Assembly: GCF_035046485.1 (NCBI RefSeq)
Contig: NC_085138.1
Span: 45,605,464-45,669,463 of the forward strand
Length of the DNA: 64,000 nucleotides
Direction: 5' to 3'
Source of the DNA: Aedes albopictus
Taxonomy: Eukaryota > Arthropoda > Insecta > Diptera > Culicidae
Part shown: piece after piece, positions 31,945 through 44,100 of the stretch
How positions within the stretch are numbered: position 1 is the stretch's first letter
How the letters are laid out: each line of letters starts with the position of its first letter
Translations under genes and position numbers: made by a program
The notes under the pieces: model-generated
Told to the model about the DNA's origin: nothing
Databases searched by the model: none
What the model saw: only the letters and a program-made list of their open reading frames with translations

Positions 31945-32950
31945 AAGAAGAGCGCATGAGCGCTAGTATGGGACACGCTTGTATGGAAAAAATAAATCCT
32001 CGCTCCAGTCGACTTTTTACTAATACCACTGAGAACAGACGTATATCTTTGCTTTCTGTCTTGTGTAAAACTTTGTAACGGTCATATCAAAGTAAGTGGT
32101 TATGCTCCCGTTGCGTGGCGCTAGCGTCCTATCACTTGCATTGTTGCGTTGTCATTTTTGTTTCCAGTGCTCGCCGTTTTTGACCGTTTGGCGCTCGTGT
32201 CGTTTTGTGGGCTAGTGTATTTTAACGATGAACAATGCCATCGTGTGGTCAAATTGACTTTATATGTGGGGCAGCCTCCGTTGGTGGCGTTGAGGTACAC
32301 TTGAATCCTTTACACACGATTTCGACGTATTTTTGTTAGAGCTTAAACGTCTGTTCTCTGTGCTAATATTGTCTATCCGGTTGGAATCAGGACAGACATT
32401 CAATCAAAAATTGCCATTTCCTTGGACCACAAGTGTCGCATCTGTTTCGCATCTAGTGCGCTGTGTTGCAGACAACAACGGGAAGGATGCGCACTGCTTT
32501 TAACATGATTCAAAAACGTCGCGAGTTGAGTCGCGTCGCGACTTGATTGTGCGAAGTCCGGTTTGGTGGCGGCCCGACAATACTACTAATAAAACAAAAC
32601 AAAAAGCCGTTCGTTGGATCACTAATCGGTAATAAATCAATAACTTTTTCTACAAGCATCCAATCGTTTTGCGGTTTTCGAAGCAAAGTTTCACAAGTGA
32701 TTTTTCTACAAGAAGCGTTGAACAATTTGAATTAAGGAGACAAAGGGCGACCTATGGGATTTTTTATCTGAAAGTTTAACTTTTCCCATAGAAAATCCTA
32801 TGAAAACTTTGAACTGCTTGCGCTAAATTATAGTTTCACCGATTGCGCTGAAATTTTGCACAGTTCATATGGGACCTAAATGGAATCAAAAAAGTCGACT
32901 GGAGCGAGAATTTGATGTTTGTCCCATACTAATGAGCGCATTGCCCCCCC
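31945..32950. mobile_element. TIR element with CGCTCCAGTCGACTTTTT arms
   Basis: The left arm (AGCGCTAGTATGGGACA...CGCTCCAGTCGACTTTTT, about 31957-32018) and the right arm (inverse, about 32890-32945) enclose about 0.9 kb. A smaller MITE (32026-32363) is inserted just inside the left arm. No transposase was seen. Confidence 0.65.
32026..32363. mobile_element. 338-bp MITE, TSD TAATA
   Basis: The ends CCACTGAGAACAGACGT and ACGTCTGTTCTCTGTGC are flanked by a perfect 5-bp duplication TAATA (32021-32025 and 32364-32368). The ends resemble those of 10540-13144 and 40344-40600 (GCACAGA-AACAGACGT). Confidence 0.75.
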
Positions 32951-33038
32951 TAAAGCAGTCGCATCAGTGGTACCAGGGGGATCGAGGCATGTAGCAGTTT
33001 TTCCAATCGATTTTCTCTGCTGAGGGAGATAGGGAGGA

Positions 33039-33300
<262 letters not shown>

Positions 33301-33317
33301 GACATTCGCAGACATTT

Positions 33318-34091
33318 CTAGCGTAACATTTGATTTGAAAAGGGCCTATCTGCAATATGTAAACAAACCCGATTTTTCACTATTCCTATCTACCTAAGCT
33401 ATCCCATAACATCTTAATAAATGAGAAAAGAGCTATTTACCCGTTTTAAAATAAATTTTAAAAGGGCCTATCTGAAATTGAATAATCTTTTAGGGCCTAA
33501 CTGCATTCAAAAGGGCCTAACTGAAAATTACCTTTCAAATCAGATAAGCCCTTTTGTAAATTTTCATTATTTTTCATATTTTCCAATAATTTTAGTAGTT
33601 CTTTAACTTTCCTGGAATTATAGATAAAAATAAATCCAAAATATTTTAAATTAGCTAAAATTAAGAAAAAATAAAAGGGCCTAACTGAAACAGATAAGCC
33701 CTTTTGTAAATTTGGGTTATTTTCCATGTTTTTCAATAATTTTGAGTAGCTCTTTAACTTTCCTTGAATTGTCGAAAATAATAATCCAGAATAATTAAAA
33801 TTAGCTAAAAATAAGGAAAAAATAAAAGGGCCTAGCTGATTTTTAGATTGTTAAAGGGCCTATCTGCCGTTCATATTCAAAATACATTATTTATGAATTT
33901 TTTGCTATTTGTATGAAGCCAATAATGCACAGTACCATAAAGTAGATTCCCATACGTGTCAATAGATGGAATAAAACACTAATGGAACTAAACACTAATG
34001 GAATAAATAACTAATCTGGGAGGTAATCTTCTCATGCGATTTTCTCAATGTTTACGTTTTGCAGATAGGCCATTTTCAAAAGTTACGCTAG
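33318..34091. mobile_element. Foldback element with AAGGGCCTA(T/A)CTG repeats
   Basis: The ends CTAGCGTAAC and GTTACGCTAG are flanked by ATTT on both sides. Inside, GGGCCTA(T/A)CTG or its complement CAGATA(A)GCCC occurs at least ten times, including two ~190-bp tandem blocks (about 33520-33690 and 33690-33860) with AAATT(T/A)(T/G)(C/G)(A/G)TTATTTTCAT cores. No coding sequence. Confidence 0.7.
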
Positions 34092-34510
34092 ATTTGCTCA
34101 TGACTGCAGTTCGTCGAGCTGAGTTGAGCTGAGCTGAATATATATGACTCGGCCCTGCGGGCCTCGGATCGAAAGTCGGGTTTTCGAGCGTTTTTTATAC
34201 CCTTCTTATGGGTGTAAGAATAAGGATTACAATGTTACGATTTTTAGAGAAATGGTTGATCGGGAAATAGCCTGACAGTGTCGCTCCCCTTATAAGAACC
34301 TGTTGGGATAAGTTTTTATAGCGTGCGTCCTTAATAGCTAATGGGACTGATTCCAATCCAGATTAATTGTCAAACTTCGGATTAACTTCGTGTTCGCTCC
34401 AAACAAGCGACGAGTAGTAAATATCTCGCAGTGGTGGCTGGCGTGCAAAAAGCGCAAAAAAGTGCTAAGATTTTTACAGATTCTAGTGAAAACGAACAGG
34501 AAATCGAAAA

Positions 34511-35151
34511 ATGTCCAGTGAGTCGGATACCAGCGGCGATGAAGGAGATTTCTCTGAAAACGAAAAGCCACTGGCAGGTGCGACCGAGTATTCCTCGGTA
34601 CGCATATACACCGAACAGGATATGTTCCCCACGAAGATAGATCCTTTGTGTGAGATTCCCGATTGGCCACTGGCCACTTACTGGCCGGTGTTTTTGGGGG
34701 GCTTCCGGGTCGAATCTTGGATCGAATCGACGTGGAGTGTGCAGATTTCCAACTATTTCGCCTGCCGGGGTCTTCTGACCAGGATGATGGTTTTCCCTCG
34801 CAGTCGCGATGATATTTTCGAAAAATACCAGCAAAATGTTCTCATGCTGGATGCGCTGGTGTACTTCACTTCGAAAGAGGATGCCAAGCGTGCGGTGGCT
34901 ACCTGCCACCACCAGTTCTACTACGGATACCGGCTGAATGTCCTGCCGGGTCGATTTCCACTGTACTACGATCCGGTGAGAACCATCCGATTTCACAAGG
35001 TTGGCGTCGACCGAGTGGTGGAACGCATCGTATTGCGCAGCCTGTCGAAGTTTGGCGATATCGACTTCCTGGCGAGATACCCTAGGGATGACGTCGTAGT
35101 GGAGTTCGCTTCGGTCGAGGATATGCTGTGCGCACTGCGTAATCAGAAGCG
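34511..35151 (+). CDS. Exon 1: acidic N-terminus and two RRM-like folds
   Basis: 641 nt, codons 1-213 plus two bases; donor CG|GTAAGA. Contains VFLGGF (60-65), the LDALVYF strand, TCHHQFYYGYRLNVLPGR, and the second fold through NQK. The in-frame TAA at 35153 lies within the donor and is removed by splicing. Confidence 0.88.
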
Positions 35152-38100
35152 GTAAGAGTTTTTTATCGATTGATTTGTTGAAACACAAAAATATGTTAAT
35201 AATATGTATCTATTTTATTTTTCGCCAGTTTGAGACCGCAAGAAGTGACGGGACCAACCCAGAAGCAACGCTTCGTCGAGCAGGACGTAATCCGAGACAT
35301 CCAGGATGCCATGAGACAAAACTACGGCTTCATGACTATGCAACCGGAAATGGAGGTTCTGGTGCAGCTGTTCACGGGACAGCAGCCAAACGTGAACACG
35401 TTATGGAATACGCAAAGGTACGTGTTCGTCTGTAATTGTGGGTAGATGTGTAAGAGACAGTGGTTCTATCAGGCAGTCTGGAACAATTTGTTTAAGCAAA
35501 CTAACAATAACTATCTAGATAGATCTATTGTCTAATAATCATATTGTGTATGCCTAAGTTTCACCCATTTCTTTCGTCTTTTGTCTATCTTTCAGGCCCC
35601 TCAAGACTCGCTTCTCGGAGAAGCGAAAATATTTTAAAAAGAGAAGATTAAATGGTTCTAAGTATAGCAAACACCGTTGGGAAGCACAGAACGTGATTGA
35701 AACTAATAAAATACTTCAAAAGCATGGTCTTCCTCCAATCTCAGGGCAGAACATCAGTGGGTAAGTAATTGATTGAATTGTTATTCAAATGAAGGACAGA
35801 GCAGAAAACTATTTTTGCAATTCCTAATCATAATTGGCAAGTTTACTCCATAGTAATGTGTAGCTTAACGGCCTACATTTCCTTGTGTGTAGAAGTGTTG
35901 CATAATGAAGCACACTATGCAACAGAAAATTGTTGCGTAATGATATTTATGCAACACTTTTCTGTGCCCGAGTATAACCTGTTAAAGAGATCTATTAATG
36001 ATGTACGCCTTTTTCGTCGCTTCTAACGCCGCCTCTACGTCTATTGTGCAGTTCAAATCTGAATTATTCGTTCTACGCATAGTTAACCCAAGTTGAAAAA
36101 CTTGAAACTGAGAAATAACGCGATTAAAGTTCCAAAATGTTTTTGCTTTCTTTCGACAAAGCGATGCAACAAATTTAATTTTAGTTTTCATAGTATTGTG
36201 AGAACAATCGGATGTTGCCTCAGTGTACGCGCAGAATCTCGAGGCCGCGTTGACAGACGAGGGCGAGCTCGATGAGGCCCCTCTAGAGGACTGCTGGAGT
36301 ACAGTGAAAGCAGCCATCAACGACGCAGCCGAGGGCACCATCGGGTACGTGGAACGGAATCGACGGAACGAATGGTTCGACGAGGAGTGCAGAACGGTTT
36401 TGGAGCAGAAGAACGCAGCGCGGGCGGTAATGCTGCAGCAAGGGACCCGACAGAACGTGGAACGGTTCAAACAGAAGCGGAAACAGCAGACCCGCCTCTT
36501 TCGGGAGAAAAAGCGCCGTCTGGAAGAAGCAGAGTGCGAAGAAATGGAACTGCTGTGCCGTTCCCAAGAAACACGGAAGTTCTATCAGAAGCCCAACGCA
36601 TCCTGCAACGGGTTCGAGCCGCGAGCCGAAATATGCAGGGATAAAGATGGAGGCCTCTTGGCGGACGGGCGTGAGGTGATCGAAAGGTGGAAACAGCACT
36701 TCGATCAGCACCTGAATGGCTTGGAGAACGTAGGCACGGGAAACCACGGCAAATGAGGAAACGACGACACCAGTGCAGCGGAGGACGGAAAGGAACCAAG
36801 TCCCACACTGAGGAAAGTTAAGGATGCCATTCATCAGCTAAAACCAACGAAGCAGCTGGTAAGGATGGTATCGCAGCTGAACTCATCAAGATGGGCCCAG
36901 AAAAGTTGGCCACCTGGCTGCACCGGCAGATAGTCAGAATCTGGGAAACCGAACAGCTACCGGAGGAATGGCAGGAAGGGGTTATTTGTCCCATTCACAA
37001 GAAAGGCCACCATTTGGAATGTGAGAACTTCAGAGCGATCGCTGTTTTGAATGTTGCCTAAAAATTGCTATCCCAGATCATCTTCCGTCGTCTGTCACCT
37101 AAAACGAATGAGTTCGTGGAAAGTTATCAAGCTGGCTTCATCGACGGCCTGTTGACAACGGAGCAGATCTTCACCGTACGGCAAATCCTCCAGAAATGCC
37201 GTGAATACCAGGTCACAACGCTTAACCTGTTCATCGACATCAAAGCGGCATACGACAGTATCGACCGCGCAGAGCTATGGAGAATCATGGTCAGAAACGG
37301 CTTTCCTGGGAAGCTGACTAGACTGATTAAAGCAACGATGGACGGTGTGCAAAACTGCGTAAGGATTTCGGGTGAATCATCCAGTTCATTCAAATCTCGC
37401 CGTGGACTGCGACAAGGAGATGGACTCTCATGCCTACTCTTCAACATCGCTTTGGAGCAGCAAAGGTCGGACTGGTGATGAATGCCTCAAAAACAAAGTA
37501 CATGCTGGTAGGCGGAACCGAACACGACCGGATCCGTCTGGGTAGTAATGTTACGATAGACGGTGATACTTTCGAGGTGGTGGAGGAATTCGTCTACCTC
37601 GGATCCTTACTGACGGCTGACAACAACGTGAGCCGGGAAATTCGAAGGCGCATCATCAGCGGAAGTCGGGCCTACTACGGGCTCCAGAAGAAACTGCGGT
37701 CGAAAAAGATTCACCCACGCACCAAATGCACCATGTACAAAACGCTAATAAGACCGGTGATCCTCTACGGACACGAGACATGGACCATGCTCGAGGAGGA
37801 CCTGCAAGCACTAGGAGTTTTCGAACGACGCGTGCTAAGGACGATCTTCGGCGGTGTGCAGGAGAACGGTGTGTGGTGAAGAAGGATGAACCTCGGAGCT
37901 CGCTTCACTTTACGGCGAACCCAGCTTCCAGAAGATGGTCAAAGTCGGAAGGATAGGTGGGCAGGGCATGTTGCAAGAATGCCAGACAACAACCCTGCAA
38001 AGCTGGTGTTTGCAACTGACCCGGTTGGCACAAGAAGGCGTGGAGCGCAGAGAGCACGATGGGCGGAGCAGATGGAGCGTGACCTGGCGAGCATTGGGCG

Positions 38101-41100
38101 CGACCGAGGATGGAGAGCGAGTATTTATTATGGCGTACTATTGTTGATTATGTCTTGTCTTAATGATTTTCAACAAATAAATGTATGTATGTATGTATGT
38201 AGCTGCCCCAAGATTGAGTGCGAGTCAGTTGCAGACTGAAAAAGTTATAGAGGGTTGTTCCGTGAATTTGAGTATGTTGGTAAGAGAATATGTGAATTAG
38301 TGACTAACACGACGTCTCCACTAGACAGAAATGTCTTGCCATTTTGCTGGACAGATGTGTCATGACAGAAATGTTCTCTCGCTGTTTGCATGGAAAGCAG
38401 TGGTGTTGATCATTTCTGTTGCGTTTTCTCTTTCTGGCAGCAAAATGGCAAGACATTTCTGTCTAGTGGATACGTGGGGTAAGGGTGTATAAATAAAAGT
38501 GAGTCAGTGAGTGGGGTAGTGAGTGAGTTGGTGGGCATGTGAGATCTGTTCTGTGGGAGTCACTGTATTAGTGAGTTAGTCAGTAAGTATTCAGTGAGTT
38601 ATAATGAGCGAGTTCGTGAATGAGCGAGGTCATGAGTGCGTGAGTGAGTGAATGAGTAAAATTATTAATGAGAGAGTTTATAGATCAGTAAGTGATCAAG
38701 TTGGTAAAAGATTGAGTTAATGACTTCAGGAGCTAATAAGTTGGTGAATGAGTGAGTTGATGACTTAGTGAGTATGTGAGTGAGTGAGTGGAAGAAAATT
38801 AGTGAGCTAGTAAATTGGTAAGTAAACGAGTTAATGGATGAGCTTATGAAATAGTGAGTTTGAGAGTTAGTTAGTAGGAAAGTCGATAAGTGGGTTGTTG
38901 AATTAAAAGGCAAGTTAGTGATTTAGTGTGCTAGTAAGTGAAGTAGTGAATTCGACAATGATTTTTCATAAGGGCCTAACTTACTTGATCGATTTCTCAT
39001 CGTCGACTCTCTCTTTCGCTAATAACTTGATCAAAACAAACAAAATCATTATTATTTTTGTTTCTATAGCAACATGTACCTAGTTGTTTTCTTCGCATTC
39101 CAACCAAAAAATCTTTGGAAAACTCAATACATATTCTGTGATAACACAAAGAGAGGATCGATGAAGAGAACTCGGAAATGTCAGTTAGGCCCAAATGAAA
39201 AATCAGTGTCGAATTAATAAGTATATGACTATGAGTAAGCTAGCGAGTTAGTGAATTAGTGAATAAGTGAGCTAGTTAATGAGTGAATGTGTGAGTAAAT
39301 GAGTGTATTAATAAGCAAGTGGGTAAGTGAGTGAGTCTGTTAGTGAGTAAATAAGTGTTAGTTAAGGTGGCCCACACTTATATGAAAAACAAAAATTTCG
39401 AAAAATGCCAAGTCTTACCTCCTCGATCAATTGTTTTGGACTCCCAGAAGCTGCGTTCAAAATTTGAGCAACATCGGTTGAGCCTAAGGGGGCGCTCAAA
39501 ACGCTTGAAGTTTGTATGGGAAAACTTGGCCAAATGTATGCAGAAATTTAAAATTTTCGAATTTTGCCGCTAGGTGGCTCTGTAAGCGTTCAATAATCAA
39601 ACCCTTTGGTATTATTGTAGGTGACTATATGCCAAACAACTTTGTCGAAGACCGCAAAGTGATCCAACGTCTGTGAAAAAAGTTATACCCTAGGAAAAGT
39701 GAGGATAAACTTTATTGTTATTTTTCCAATACATGTAAAGGAATAATATCAATAATAAAATCTCAGTACTTTGCCTCACTTTGCCTAGGGTATAACTTTT
39801 TTCACAGCCGTCGGATCACTTCGCGGTCTTCGACAAAGTTGTTTGGCATATAGTCACCTACAATATTACCAAAGGGTTTGATTATTGAACGCTTACAGAG
39901 CCACCTAGCGGCAAAATTCGAAAATTTAAAATTTCTGCATACATTTGGCCAAGTTTTCCCATACAAAATTCAAGCGTTTTGAGCGCCCCCTTAGGCTCAA
40001 CCGATTTTGCTCAAATTTTGAACGTAGCTTCTGGGAGTCCAAAACAACTGATTTAGGAGGTAAGACTTGGTATTTTTCGAATTTTTTGTTTTTCATATAA
40101 CTGTGGGCCACCCTAGTGTTAGTGTTATCTAACTCACAGAGAGGAATATAGTGAGCTAGTGAGAAATGTAGTGAGTTGACAAGTAAATGAGTGAGTGAGC
40201 GAGTGAGGAGTTAGTGAGTTAGTGGACTAGTGAGTAGTGAGACTGTTAGTGATTGAATGTCTGGGTAAAAAATGAGTGAGTTATTGATATAATGAAAGTG
40301 AGAGCTGCTAAGTGCGTGAGTTAGTAAGTGACCGAACCTGTTGGCACAGAGAAACAGACGTATCACTTGGAACAAAATGCGATAAAAATCATCGTCACGC
40401 AAACGTAATCGCCCAATGCTAATTACGCTCTGGTACGCAAACCCACTGAGTAGATGGCGTTAGTGAGCAAACGTCAAACAGGAGCAAAAACGATGCGAGC
40501 GCCATGAGCGAGCGGTTTGCTAACTACGGAATATTTGAATAAACCGTTAAAAAGGAAAACGATGGGAAGTGAGTAGAGTGAGACGTCTGTTTGTCTGTGC
40601 TGTTAGCGAGTGATATAATAAATTAGTGGATGATGTGGTGAGTTGAAATATTGATTAGTGACTGAGTAAATAAAAGAGTGAGCAGATGGTCAAATGAGTG
40701 AGTGAGTGAGTGAATGACCTAGTGAGTTAATGAAGTAGTGACTGAGTGAACCTGTTAGTAAATGAAAGTGTGAGTAAATGACCGAATGAGTGAGTTAGTG
40801 AGTGATGTAGTGAGTTACAAATTTAATGAGTAAGTGAGTTGGTAAGTGAGTAAAAAGGTAAGCGAGTGAGCCCATTAGTGAGTAAGTGAGTGAATGTGTG
40901 ATTGAGTCAGTGAGTGAATTAGTGAGTAAGCGTGTGTGCGTGGGGTCCACGGTGGGGTCTGTGTCATTTGGCATAAAGCCATTTTGCATAAGGCCGTTTG
41001 GCATAAGGTCACTTGGCATAAAGACATTTGGCATAACGGCCATTTGGCATAATGGACACTTGGCATAATAAAGAAGGGTGCATTTTGGGTATGCCAAATG

Positions 41101-44100
41101 ACCGTTATGCCAAGTGACCTTATGCCAAACGTCCTTATGCCAAATGTCCCGCTCCCGTGTGCGTGAATGATAGTGATGGCTACAAATGATGATTAATGAA
41201 GATGGCAATTGTCAACATTGGCAATACACTAGACATTCGATCGGTGCAAATTGCACTGCAATTCTAACTGCAAGTCCGGTAAGTGCAACAAATTTGCACT
41301 TATCGCACCGCCAAATGTCAAAATGGTGCGCCATGTTAGCCCAAATGAACAGTCGGATGATGTTCACGTTCATTTAACGTCAGTTGATGGTTTGATGGTT
41401 TGTTGACACTGTCAGGCGTTGTAGTTATTGGATTTTCGTTCGCTAAGTGAAACGTTAACATGTTGCAGTTATCGAACGTCTAGTGTAACAACATTGTGCT
41501 AGTTGGCACTCGAGTTGGCATGGATACATCCTTTCGTTGGTTCAAACGCATGGGATCCAAACTGTCAAGTGTCAACAATTCTCAGTACCTACTATAGTGG
41601 TAATCACGTTCAAATGTATGCGTGCCTTTTTTGTAGATGTAGTTGTGAAACTGCGAGGAAAATATTTGCACTCTTACCCCGGACGTTAGTTTTATCATTA
41701 TATACCCGTTTTACCCAATTCGATTGGGTACTATTTGCATATGCAATCTGAATAGCCTTTCAATCGGCGTGCACTTTTGTGTGAGGAAAAATTTGCGCTA
41801 GTGTTCGTGTGTTGAAATGTCACTTATCTCTATGGATTCTCATGCTGCACCGCTTCACTGCAACCTACGTAAGAACACTACCCGTTTGATCCCTGACTGG
41901 TGTAGTCATTGAGATGGAGCAGTAGGTTGAGATATTTTACCACGTTGTGTGTTACACATTGTTTCGTTTTGTTGTGAAAAACTGTCTTTATTTGGCATGC
42001 TGTAAACTAACTTCTCTTACATGTGAATTATAAAATGTTCACAGCTAGATGCACACTTATGTCATGATTCACCCACTTTTGAAACCACTAATTTGGCAAT
42101 CTATTAATTCACAAGCTCACTTTACCAAATTCATTTATTTACTCATCTAGTAACTTAGTGTCTAAATTACTAATTCATCAGCTTACCACCTCGCTAGCAC
42201 ATTCATTCAAAAACTCATTCATCAACTTGTTCACACTCACTTTCGCATGAACTCATTTAGTCACCGAATTTACTACTAACTCACAATTTACATAGGGTAT
42301 CGCGCCACTTGGGCGGTGGCTTCTATATTCGTCTGTTTTTCACTATAACTCAGTCAATTTAGAACCAATTGACTTGAAATGTTGTACACGGGTAGATACT
42401 ATACCTATCTCACTGCATTCCAAAAATTGTGTCAATTGGTTCAAATTTGACTGAGTTATAGCGAAAAACAGACGAAAATAGAGGGCACCGCCCAAGTGGC
42501 GCGATTCCCTATCACACTTATCTCTTCACTCGTTTATTTTATTTTTCATTTCACTAACAGTTAGTGAAATGAAAAATAAAATAAACGACAGACCCAATAA
42601 CTCATCTACTCAATATCTCACCCCACTAACTGAAAAACTCGTTCACCAACCCACTAACCTGTTCAAGAACTACCTTTCTCGCAAACTGAGTCTTGGCGTT
42701 TGTTTTTTGTTGTGTGCGACCGTTCGCAATGCTGTTTTATTTTGTATGGCGAGTTTTAAAATTTTTAAAACTCGCCATACAAAATAAAACAGCATTGCGA
42801 ACGGCCTTTAAGGACTTGTTACAATCTATCGTGAGACAAGTGAGTGAATGGATAAGTAAGAATCAATTCACTCACTCATCAATTGCGAGTTTATTTTAAA
42901 TTTGATCTTATCTGAATACAGCAAGTGTCCTCTTTTATATGCCGAAAAATAGACAAGCGATTACCAAGCCATGAACTGCGCACTTACCGATTCAAAAAAT
43001 CAATCAAGCATCCCAATTACCCGATAAAATAAAAAAAAAAGAAAAACTAACCAACTCAACATTCTTTGAATAATTCAAATTATTTGTCCTTCGTAACTAT
43101 ATGCAGAGACACGAATGTCTTTACACTGAAAAACAAGAGAACCCAAAATTGAGTATTTTTAAACTTACTTTTGAGTTCTTTTTTTCATCTCCTTTCATTC
43201 GCTCCCTTTATTGTTGTCAGAGAGTAAACTTTGAGAGTTCGAATGCGGGAAGCCAAAATTGAGTAAGTGACATAGTACCGAAAGTTGAGTAATTTAAACT
43301 GACGGTTGAGTAAAAAGAACTTCGACTCTAGGTACTTTGGTCGTATCCAGCTTTTTACGCTGGCTATAAAACAACGGGGGGTGATTCATTTTTGACAATT
43401 CTTGCCGACAGCTTTTATAGCTTTATCTTAGTAGGCAGAGTATTAATGTTGGTATTAAGGTTTGTTGATTTATTTGTCAAAAATTTTCACTGTCCGGAAG
43501 CCGCAATTTTGTTGGTCTTTTCTATGCATATAACGTATATTTTAACTAGTAATTGATTTTCATTGATTTTCATATGGTTTAAACACCCGAGAACCGCAAA
43601 ACTGTGAAAAAAGGAGTTGATGAAAGCGATTTTACAATAGTGCATCGTAGCGCAGATACTGTAGGCTCGACTACTGAAATCACGATGAACAGTGTAACCA
43701 AACTTATATGGGTTTCCTACGAATTATTTTGCCTTTCGTTCGTGCCGCACGGGATTGGGTCAGTCAAACACTTGTTTTACTTCATACAAGAGCAAAAATA
43801 TACCTCAGTGATAATTGCCCCCATTTTCAACTGTAACCTGGTATTTGTCAGACTCGATTGGGGGTTGATGAAGGGTTGTAGAGTATACACTACAGGATCA
43901 GGGAACCTTTCGATTCAGGGGAAGGTGCATGGGAAAATGTTTCCAAAATGAAAGGTGTTAAATTAGAGGGGTTATTTTGTACTACATAGTCGTGCTTAAT
44001 TCGTCGATCAGGATGTGTTTTTGAGCACCTGGCGTTTAGAAAGGTCGTCGTTCAATCGCGCTATACTGAGAGCGGGGATATGGAAAACTAGTCATTCCGG

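Larger units (their letters stand above)
38495..40945 (+). repeat. GTGA-type satellite, interrupted
   Basis: Irregular runs of GTGAGT/TTAGTGAG/GAATGAGT steps fill 38495-38948, 39220-39360, 40118-40340 and 40606-40945. Three elements (38949, 39365, 40344) are inserted in it. The 4-nt period (GTGA) is strong but highly mutated. Confidence 0.85.
42060..42900 (-). repeat. GTGA-type satellite, reverse orientation
   Basis: ACTCAC/TCACTAA steps (the complement of the 38.5-40.9 kb satellite) fill 42060-42290 and 42590-42675, with a little more at 42835-42890. A MITE and two perfect palindromes interrupt it. Confidence 0.7.

Noticed and set aside
34511..35155. Single-exon 214-aa protein ending at TAA 35153
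   Set aside because: That TAA lies inside a strong GTAAGA donor, and the intronless paralogue continues through the junction into exon 2 sequence.
43604..43951. 115-codon ORF as a transposase
   Set aside because: No DDE/DDD spacing or helix-turn-helix motif is visible in it.
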